From NCBI GenBank assembly GCA_027019085.1, contig JALUXG010000040.1, positions 1 to 64,000 of the forward strand: DNA of 64,000 nt, in the 5' to 3' direction. The stretch is from Rhodanobacteraceae bacterium (GTDB taxonomy: Bacteria; Pseudomonadota; Gammaproteobacteria; Xanthomonadales; Rhodanobacteraceae). Below are positions 37,245 to 44,800 of this stretch, piece by piece. Under the pieces are notes generated by a model. The model had not been told where the DNA came from, did not search any database, and was given only the letters and a program-made list of their open reading frames with translations. The first letter of the stretch is position 1, and each line of letters starts with the position of its first letter. The position numbers and the translations under genes were made by a program.

Positions 37245-38246
37245 TCAGGCCACGGCCAGACGCCGCATGTCGTCTGCCCGTTCCTCGCCCCACGCGGGCG
37301 GGATCGGCCATGACGGTTCGGCATCACCGACCAACGCGGCCTGCACGTCGCGCGGATGGAGATGCGGCGCGATCTGCGTGATCAGGTCCATCACGTAGCT
37401 GCGCAATACGCGGTCCCGGCGCAGCACCAGCCAGGTCGTGCATTCAGGCAGCAGGTGTGCGGCGTCGAGCACGGCCAGGTCGCGCGCATCCTCGCGTCGC
37501 ACGGCCATTTCGGCCAGTACGCCGACGCCGAGTCCGGCACGAACATAGGTCTTGATCAGGTCGGCATCGCTGGAAGTGCAGGCAAAAACCGGGCGCAGTC
37601 CTGCCTTCTGGAAAGCCTGCTGCATGGACGACTCAGGACGCAGCGAGGAGTCATACCCCACCAGCGGCTGTCCTGCCAGATCGCCCAGGCGCAGGGGACG
37701 ACCCAGACGGGTCAGGGCATGGCGATGCGGCACCATGACAGCCCGCCGCCAGCGATAAAGCGGCACTGCCAATCCGCCCGGGGGTGGCGCACCGCTGCTG
37801 CTTACAATGGCCAGGTCGGCCTGACCGCCGGCGAACAGACCCTGTATCTGCGCATCGCCGTGCGGCCGCAGATGCAGACTGACGCGTGGATGCATGCGCC
37901 CGAAAGCGGCCATCGCCGCGGGGAGCACGAAACGGGCCTGGGTATGGGTGGTCAGCACGGTCAGTTCACCGTGCGCATCTCCGCGCAGGTTGGCTGCAAG
38001 TGCGCGGATGCTGCGGGCTTCTTCGAGAATGGCGCGGGCGCGGGCGATGACCTGCTGGCCGGCCGGGGTGATGGAATCGAGGCTCTTGCCCTTGCGGGAA
38101 AACACCTGGAAGCCGAGCTCGCCTTCGAGCTGCTTCAGTTGCTTGCTCAGGCCGGGCTGGGTGGCATGAATGCGTTCGGCGGCCAGCGTGATGTTGAGGC
38201 CGGAATCGGCGATGGAGACGAGGTAACGAAGCTGGGTCAGGGTCAT
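37245..38246 (-). CDS. CysB-like LysR-family regulator
   Basis: LysR-type transcription factor of 333 residues. The winged HTH (1-60) reads LTQLRYLVSIADSGLNITLAAERIHATQPGLSKQLKQLE, with the NIT..AAE..xATQPGxSKQ pattern of CysB/Cbl rather than general LysR proteins. The effector domain (about 90-300) includes ATHTQARFVLP-like THTQARFVLPAAM and VAVVSSxG-like LAIVSSSGAPP. CysB activates sulfate assimilation and cysteine synthesis genes when N-acetylserine is present. It is divergent from a cysteine synthase gene, with 359 bases between, which supports that role. It converges toward the cydA promoter region. Confidence 0.9.
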   Translation of the reverse strand: MTLTQLRYLVSIADSGLNITLAAERIHATQPGLSKQLKQLEGELGFQVFSRKGKSLDSITPAGQQVIARARAILEEARSIRALAANLRGDAHGELTVLTTHTQARFVLPAAMAAFGRMHPRVSLHLRPHGDAQIQGLFAGGQADLAIVSSSGAPPPGGLAVPLYRWRRAVMVPHRHALTRLGRPLRLGDLAGQPLVGYDSSLRPESSMQQAFQKAGLRPVFACTSSDADLIKTYVRAGLGVGVLAEMAVRREDARDLAVLDAAHLLPECTTWLVLRRDRVLRSYVMDLITQIAPHLHPRDVQAALVGDAEPSWPIPPAWGEERADDMRRLAVA

Positions 38247-38605
38247 GAGGATCGTTCCAGAGGTGGCCTAGAGGATTGGAAATGCACGCATACGAACCCG
38301 CTGAGATTGCAATAGGTGTTTGGATTCATGGGCTTGGAATTGGCGATTCGTTTCATGGTTCAGGCTCTCCATTAACCGGCACCATGCCGGTTATGCATCT
38401 TGAACATATCAGCATGGGCAGCAGCGGTCCATAGCCTTGTTTGGACGTCTATCTGTCCAAACGCATGCATACGAATGCATATGCCTGACAGGCATGTCGT
38501 CAGGAACGCGATTCATTTCCATCCTCCCGCGCATGGCGCGAGACTGGACAACCCTCCACGCGTCAGCCTTGAAAACGGCCGGCCAGGCACATACTTACGT
38601 GAACC
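38247..38605. promoter_or_regulatory. Divergent control region with inverted repeats, cysB-like / cysteine synthase
   Basis: A 359-base gap without a gene. It holds three dyads. GTTTGGAC (38439-38446) and GTCCAAAC (38455-38462) are separated by eight bases. ATGCAT (38465-38470) is repeated as its own mirror at 38475-38480. ATGCCTG-A-CAGGCAT (38481-38495) is a perfect palindrome. They cluster 110-170 bases before the cysteine synthase start, where a LysR activator would be expected to bind. Binding by the adjacent CysB-like protein is inference; the long first dyad could equally act as an RNA hairpin. Confidence 0.5.
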
Positions 38606-39670
38606 ATGAACATCTGCACCCTGCGCGACACGGCCGCGCCAGCCCCCGCAATCCGACATCACCCCGACCTGGCATCCTCCATCGGCCATACCCCGCTCAT
38701 CCGGCTGCGCCGGGCCAGCGAGCTGACCGGTTGCGAGATCCTGGGCAAGGCCGAATTCATGAATCCGGGCGGATCGATCAAGGACCGCACCGCCCTGGGC
38801 CTGCTGCTGGACGCCGAACAGAAGGGCCAGATACGGCCCGGCGGCACACTGGTGGAAGGCACAGCCGGGAACACCGGCATCGGCCTGGCCCTGGTCGGCA
38901 ACAGCCGTGGCTACCGCACGGTCATCGTGATGCCGGAAACGCAAAGCCCGGAGAAGATTGCCGCATTGCGCATGACCGGGGCCGAGGTTCGCCTGGTGCC
39001 TGCCGTGCCGTACAAGGATCCGGGCCATTACGCCCACCGCGCGCGCGCGCTGGCCGAGTCCATGAACGATGTAGATCCGGGCAGCGCCTGGTTTGCCGAC
39101 CAGTTCGACAACACCGCCAACCGCGACTGGCACGAAACCACCACCGGCAGGGAGATCTGGAGCCAGACCGACGGCCGCGTGGACGGCTTCGTCTGCGCCA
39201 GCGGTACCGGCGGTACCCTCGCCGGTGTGGGCCGTGCGCTCAAGTCGCACAACCGCAAGGTCCGCATCGCGCTGGCCGATCCCGCCGGCTCCGCTCTCGC
39301 ACATTACGTCGAGCACGGGACACTTTTATCCGAAGGCAATTCGATCAGTGAAGGCATCGGATCGAGCCGCATCACCGCCAACTTCGCAGACGCGCCCATC
39401 GACCGTGCATGGTCGATACCCGACGACGAGTCGGTACCGCTGCTGCACCGGCTGCTGATCGAGGAAGGCCTGAACCTGGGTGGATCGAGCGGCGTCAACA
39501 TCGCCGGAGCCATCCGTCTCGCCCGGGAGCTGGGACCCGGCCGTGTAATCGTCACCATGCTGTGCGATTCAGGCACCCGCTACCCGCGCAAGCTGTTCAA
39601 TCCGTCCCTCCTGCGCGAAAAGGGCATTCCGGTTCCTGCCTGGCTGGACAAAAGCTTCGCCACGGCATGA
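38606..39670 (+). CDS. Cysteine synthase, second paralogue
   Basis: PLP-dependent O-acetylserine sulfhydrylase of 354 residues. The PLP Lys is in EFMNPGGSIKDRTAL, the substrate loop is EGTAGNTGIGLAL, the phosphate loop is ASGTGGTLAGVGRAL, and the C-terminal Ser is in GGSSGVNIAGAI. It is longer than the CysK at 29504 and has distinct features: an N-terminal extension of about 22 residues and the insertion YAHRARALAESMNDVDPGSAW. These are shared with a xanthomonad/eukaryote-like branch that may have cystathionine-beta-synthase-type relatives. Its placement divergent from a CysB-like regulator points to cysteine synthesis. The start ATG at 38606 lacks an obvious ribosome site. Confidence 0.9.
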   Translation: MNICTLRDTAAPAPAIRHHPDLASSIGHTPLIRLRRASELTGCEILGKAEFMNPGGSIKDRTALGLLLDAEQKGQIRPGGTLVEGTAGNTGIGLALVGNSRGYRTVIVMPETQSPEKIAALRMTGAEVRLVPAVPYKDPGHYAHRARALAESMNDVDPGSAWFADQFDNTANRDWHETTTGREIWSQTDGRVDGFVCASGTGGTLAGVGRALKSHNRKVRIALADPAGSALAHYVEHGTLLSEGNSISEGIGSSRITANFADAPIDRAWSIPDDESVPLLHRLLIEEGLNLGGSSGVNIAGAIRLARELGPGRVIVTMLCDSGTRYPRKLFNPSLLREKGIPVPAWLDKSFATA

Positions 39671-39975
39671 AGCATGGGGAGTGAATGCAACGGGTTGGCT
39701 GGATCGCCGTCGTATTCCATGTGATTCGCGCCTTATGGCGGCTCCTCATCGCGGCTTCCGCCGCTCCTGCAATCGGCGGCCCGTCCTGGCTGCAGGAGCG
39801 CCGGCAGGCGCGAATCGACAACGCGACGAACCCACCACTGCCTTATCACGGGTCCCCTCCTGCGGCAGGCCTGGCCTGGGGATCCGGGTGCATGCATATC
39901 GCGTCAACCTTCTTGCGGCTGCGGCGTTTCTGCATCCGAAGGCCCGCTGTCGCGGGTCATGACAAGGGAACGACC
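39671..39975. other. Intergenic region with inverted REP pair
   Basis: 305 bases with no supported gene; its main content is the inverted REP pair at 39723-39816, listed separately. The remainder carries the ribosome-site region AAGGGA (39965-39970) before the Arg/His-rich gene. Confidence 0.6.
39723..39816. repeat. Inverted pair of REP-like palindromic elements
   Basis: GATTCGCGCC (39723-39732), continuing as TTATGGCGGCTCCT, is mirrored by AGGAGCGCCGGCAGGCGCGAATC ending at 39816. Each copy is about 24 bases with the pattern GATTCGCGCC-tnn-GGCGCTCCT. Two head-to-head copies about 45 bases apart form a BIME-like unit. The TGCAGGAGCG...GCGCGAAT wording matches REP elements of Pseudomonas and xanthomonads, which are mobilised by RAYT transposases; no RAYT gene is in the window. 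Confidence 0.75.
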
Positions 39976-40395
39976 ATGAAAATCCTGCCTCTGGCCATGC
40001 TGGCCACGCTGTGCCTGTTTGCCGCCGGCACCGCAGCGGCCCAGGACACCGGCGAGCGCGCCGCGCATCGCATGGAGCACAAGGCCCATCGGATCGATCA
40101 CCGCAGCGACCACCGGGCACGCATGATCGACCGCCGCAGCGACCACCGGGCACGCATGATCGACCGCCGCAGCGACCATCGCGCGCGCATGATCGATCGC
40201 CGCAGCGACCGCAAGGCGCATCGTCTTGCGGCAAGCGGCCATGCGCGTGCGGCACGGCGCGTCGAACACCATGGCGACCGGATGGCCAGGCGAGTCGAGC
40301 ATCGCGGCGACCGCAGGGCAGCGCGTGTCGACCGGCGTGGCGACCGTCATGCACGCCGGCTCGAACACCGCGCCCATCGTGTCGGACGACACTGA
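39976..40395 (+). CDS. Secreted Arg/His-rich 11-residue-repeat protein
   Basis: A 139-residue protein of unknown function. Residues 1-22 form a clear Sec signal peptide (MKILPLAMLATLCLFAAGTAAAQ). The mature part is made almost wholly of Arg, His, Asp, Ala and Met, in 11-residue repeats. Three near-identical copies of DHRARMIDRRS are followed by four degenerate ones built on ARRVEHxGDRx. An 11-residue period is typical of hendecad coiled coils and LEA-like proteins. The very high positive charge predicts binding to polyanions (nucleic acid, LPS) or metal through His. The frame is open upstream, but the ATG at 39976 follows AAGGGA and starts the signal peptide. The nearest genes do not suggest a pathway. 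Confidence 0.78.
   Translation: MKILPLAMLATLCLFAAGTAAAQDTGERAAHRMEHKAHRIDHRSDHRARMIDRRSDHRARMIDRRSDHRARMIDRRSDRKAHRLAASGHARAARRVEHHGDRMARRVEHRGDRRAARVDRRGDRHARRLEHRAHRVGRH
40108..40206 (+). repeat. Three tandem 33-base repeats
   Basis: Units 40108-40140, 40141-40173 and 40174-40206 encode the same 11 residues. The first two are identical in DNA; the third differs only at synonymous third positions. This suggests recent duplication plus selection to keep the peptide. Confidence 0.92.
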
Positions 40396-40667
40396 CCTGC
40401 ATGAACCATCAGCGCTCGTAGCGGGCTGGTGCAGAGGCATGTCATGCGCGAATACCACGACGTGGAACGCACAGGCACAGCTCCATCGTGCGTCAGCACC
40501 CCGACCGGGTGACGTTCGTGCAGGGCACGTCATCGCGACGGTGCAGCAGAAGGAAGTGAATGATTCATCCAAGGAAGCGCTGATCCCGGCAGGGTCGCGC
40601 CCGGTACGTGGCGCGGCCCTGCCTGCACCCGGGCATGTCCGGTTCCGGAACCGGCTACACTAGCCCG

Positions 40668-41720
40668 ATGCACGAATCCCGCCTCACGCTTGCCCGTCCC
40701 GACGACTGGCACCTGCATCTTCGCGACGACGCCCTCATGGCCGCCGTACTGCCACATACGGCACGCCGGTTTGCGCGGGCCATCGTCATGCCGAACCTGA
40801 AGCCACCGGTCACCACCGTGGAGCAGGCCGGCGCCTACCGCCAGCGCATCCTGGACGCATTGCCGGGAGGCATGCGTTTCGAACCGCTGATGACCCTGTA
40901 CCTGACCGAATCCACCCATCCCGACGAGATTGCCCGCGCCTGCGACAGCGGCTTCGTGCATGCGGTCAAGTACTACCCCGCCGGCGCCACCACCAATGCC
41001 GACAGTGGGGTACGCGACCTGCGGCGCTGCCACCCGGTACTGGAAGCCATGCAGGAACGCGGCCTGCCGCTGCTGATGCACGGGGAGGTCACCGACCCCG
41101 GGGTCGATGTGTTCGACCGCGAAGCGGTCTTCATCGACCGTCACCTGACTGCCCTGCGGCGCGATTATCCGGCCTTGCGCATGGTGCTCGAACACATCAC
41201 CACGCGCGAGGCCGCCCAGTTCATTGCCGAATCACCGTCCCACGTGGGCGCAACCATCACCCCGCAACACCTGTTGATGAACCGCAATGCGATTTTCATT
41301 GGCGGACTGCGACCGCACCACTACTGCTTGCCGGTGCTCAAGCGCGAGGTGCATCGCAAGGCCTTGCTGGCGGCTGCAACCGGTGGCGATCCGCATTTCT
41401 TCCTCGGCACCGACAGCGCGCCGCATCCGCGCCAGGCCAAGGAAAGCGCGTGCGGATGCGCGGGCATTTTCTCTGCCCATGCAGCCATCGAGTTCTACGC
41501 CGAAGCCTTCGAACAGGCAGGTGCACTGGGGCACCTGGAAGCCTTTGCCAGCCATCATGGTGCTGATTTCTACGGTCTGCCGCGCAACCGCGACACCCTC
41601 ACACTGAAGCGCAAGACCTGGACCGTGGCCAACGAACTGGATTTCGGCGGCGTACCCGGCGTCCCGCTTCATGCCGGAAAATCCCTCACCTGGGCGCTGG
41701 ACGACGCGACGCATCCGTAA
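40668..41720 (+). CDS. pyrC: Dihydroorotase (class II)
   Basis: Zinc enzyme closing carbamoyl-aspartate to dihydroorotate in pyrimidine synthesis; 350 residues (E. coli 348). Metal ligands appear as DDWHLHLRDD, the carboxylated-Lys region HAVKYYPAGATTN, LLMHGEV, VLEHITT and FLGTDSAPH. The loop MPNLKPPV binds substrate. The ATG at 40668 gives the normal N-terminus; the extra 20 residues of the open frame are not family sequence. The 272 bases before it hold no recognised element. Confidence 0.96.
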   Translation: MHESRLTLARPDDWHLHLRDDALMAAVLPHTARRFARAIVMPNLKPPVTTVEQAGAYRQRILDALPGGMRFEPLMTLYLTESTHPDEIARACDSGFVHAVKYYPAGATTNADSGVRDLRRCHPVLEAMQERGLPLLMHGEVTDPGVDVFDREAVFIDRHLTALRRDYPALRMVLEHITTREAAQFIAESPSHVGATITPQHLLMNRNAIFIGGLRPHHYCLPVLKREVHRKALLAAATGGDPHFFLGTDSAPHPRQAKESACGCAGIFSAHAAIEFYAEAFEQAGALGHLEAFASHHGADFYGLPRNRDTLTLKRKTWTVANELDFGGVPGVPLHAGKSLTWALDDATHP

Positions 41721-41845
41721 ACGTTGCGCGGCATGCCTTCAGGGTGGAATACTGCCCCCGAATGGCATGAAACACACGTTCGATCAGGCATTTCCGCACA
41801 CACGGATGCTGCAGGATCGTCGCCCGGAATGCCGGGGGAACGCCG

Positions 41846-44800
41846 ATGTCGGCCAGGGAGCACGACCTACATCCCGAAACACAGGGTCAGATCGATTCGT
41901 TGCTTGTCCTGCAACGGGATCTGCTGGCCATCGTGGCCCGCCCCGGCCGTTTGCAGGAGCGGCTGGATCGGCTGTGCGAACGCTTCGAACAGACCGTGGA
42001 TGGCACGGTGGCCACCGTCATGCGGCTCGATGCCAGTCGCAAACGCCTGCATTTCGTCAGCGCACCGCATGCGCCCACGGCGTTGCTGAAAGTGCTCGAT
42101 CATGTCAAACCGGGCGATGGCAACGGTTCGTGCGCACATGCGGCATGGTCGGGCAAGGCCACCTATGTCGGTGACGCCTCGGTCGACCCGCATTGGGCCT
42201 CGCTGCGCGACGTTGCCGAACACTACGGTGTGCGCGCCTGCTGGTCGTCGCCCATCCGCGACCGCGAGGGCAAGACCATCGGCACCTTCGCCCTGACCTC
42301 TCTCAACGTGCGTCTTCCCGACGCCCTGCACAGACAACTGCTCGACCTTGGCGCGCTGTGCGCGGGGCTGCTGTTCGACCAGGCCCGCCAGGAAGCAGGA
42401 CGTGTGCGCGACGAGCGCAAGATGCGACGCCTGGCCCTGGCCTTCGACACCAGTCCGCATGGCGTGCTGTTCACTGATACCTCCGGGATGATCGAGGATG
42501 CCAATGCCGCGGCACTGGCGCTTCTGGGCAAGACGCGCGGCCAGATCCTTCCCCATTCCCTGGGCGGCGCGCTGGGCGTCCCGTCCGATCATGTCGCCCT
42601 CGCGGCTGCACTCGGCGCCATCGCATGTGGCGAGCCGTTCACCTGCACATTGCAGTTGACCATGGGCGGGGTCGAGCGAACCCTGCAGCTCGGCTGCGCA
42701 CCACGCAAGGACGGCAAGGGCCTATGCGACGGCGCCGTCATCATGCTGGTCGACCTGACCGACCTGCAGCGGCTCTCGGCCTTCAATACCCTGCTGGCAC
42801 AGGTGGATCGCGCGCTGGCCAGCCATCGCGAAATCGAACCCCTGCTGCAGGAAATCTGTGAGCTGGCCGTGCGCCATGCCGGACTGCGCTTGGCCTGGAT
42901 CGGCCGCCCCGATGCGCAGACAGGATGGTTCAAGCCCCTGGCTGCAGCGGGGCCCGGCAAGGAGTACCTCAAGCAGGTTCGCATCTCCAGCCGGCAGGAT
43001 CGCCCCGAGGGACGCGGCCCCTGCGGCCTGGTATGGAACCAGGGGGCAAGCCGGTTCGACGACAACTTCGAGTTCTCCCCGCAACTGAAACCCTGGGCAC
43101 ATCTGGCGCGACGCCACGGCTTTGCCACGATCGCGGTGCTTCCAATCCACCGCGACGGGCAACTGTGGGGCGAACTGTGCGTCTATCATCCCCAGACGCA
43201 TGCCTTTGATGCGGCGATGCGGCAATTGCTCGAAACCCTGGCTCTCAATATCTCGCATGGCCTGGATCGCATCGAACTTGCCCGCCGCGAGCACGACAGC
43301 CTGTCCCTGAGCCACGCCATGCTGCAGAGCACCAGCGTCGGCATCACCCTGACCCGCGAGCGCGTCATCCAGTTCGCCAACCAGCGTGCCGCGGATATCC
43401 TCGGCGCACAAAGCCCCGACGAACTGATCGGCCAGTCGACCCGGAAGTTCTATCGCAGCGATGCCGCACACGCCGATGCCGGCGAAAGCATTCGCGCACA
43501 GTACCGGGAAGCTCACCGCGCCGTGCTCGAAGTCGAATTGAATCGCCTCGACGGCAGCAGGATCTGGGCGCGGATCGAAGGCGCACCATTCTCGGATGAT
43601 GACTACGACGAAATCTGGAGCCTGATCGACATCACCGACCGGCATCTTGCCGAACGTACACGCGCACTGCTGGCTGACGCCCTGGGTACCGTCGAGGAAG
43701 GCGTGGTCATCACCGATGCGCACCAGCGCATCGTCTATGCCAACGATGCCTTCATCGACATGACCGGCTATGCCTACGAGGAGCTTATCGATGGCAATTG
43801 CCGCATCCTGCAGGGACCGGATACCGACCAGGACACCGTGGACAGCATGCGCCGGGCGCTGCATGAAGAACGCGCGTTCCACGGCAGGATCCTCAATTAC
43901 CGCAAGGATCACAGCACATTCTGGAACCTGCTGACGATCACCCCGCTGCATGATGCCGAGGGCAAGCTGACCCAGTTCGTCGGCGTGCAGCGGGACATCA
44001 CCGACATGCAGCGGCTCACCGAGCGGATGGAATACCTTGCCTTCCACGACGAGTTGACCGCCCTGCCCAACCGTCGCGCCCTGGACCGCTACTTCGGCAG
44101 CACGCTCAACGGCAATGGCAGTTCGTCGCAAAGGCTGGCCGTATGCATCCTCGATCTGGACGATTTCAAGCTCATCAATGACCGCCACGGCCATGTATGC
44201 GGCGACCACCTGCTGTGTCAGGTCGCCGAGCGTATCCAGCCGGTGATCGGGGAAGGCGACTTTTTCGCCCGCCTCGGGGGCGACGAGTTCGTCATCATCT
44301 TCGGGTTGCCTTCGCGCTGGCGCATCGAACACCACCTGCGCAAACGCATCGACGCGCTGGGCGAACAATTCGAGGAACCGGTCGACGTCGGCATCGATGC
44401 CCCGGTACGCATCCGCCTCAGCATGGGCGTGTCCCTCTACCCCTCGCATGCCAGTGAGGGCGGCAAGCTGCTGCGCCTGGCCGATACGGCGCTGTTCGAG
44501 GCCAAGAAGCACAAGCGTCGACGCGACCGATGGTGGATTCTCCACGGCGAGTCGACCCAGACCGTGCCCGAACCCGCAGCCACCCCGTACGGCAAGCAGG
44601 CAGCTTCACTGCTTGCCGCAGTGCATGCGCACATGGTCAGGGAACTTCCCGGCATGATCGAGTCGTTCTATGCGCTATTGCAACGCAATCCGCAGACGGG
44701 TGAGGTCCTCTCCGCCCTGCTGCCCGGGGAAATCGATGCGCTCAAGCAGCGTCAGCTGCGCCATGCGGGGCTGCTTGTCGCGGCCACCACGCACGAACAC

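Noticed and set aside
40108-40206. Regular repeat array considered as CRISPR
   Set aside because: The 33-base units are contiguous without spacers and encode a peptide in one frame; no cas genes are nearby. No CRISPR array was found elsewhere in the window.
42722-44545. A 607-codon minus-strand open frame inside the c-di-GMP enzyme gene
   Set aside because: Antisense to LOV, PAS and GGDEF coding sequence with intact catalytic motifs; no domain in the antisense translation.
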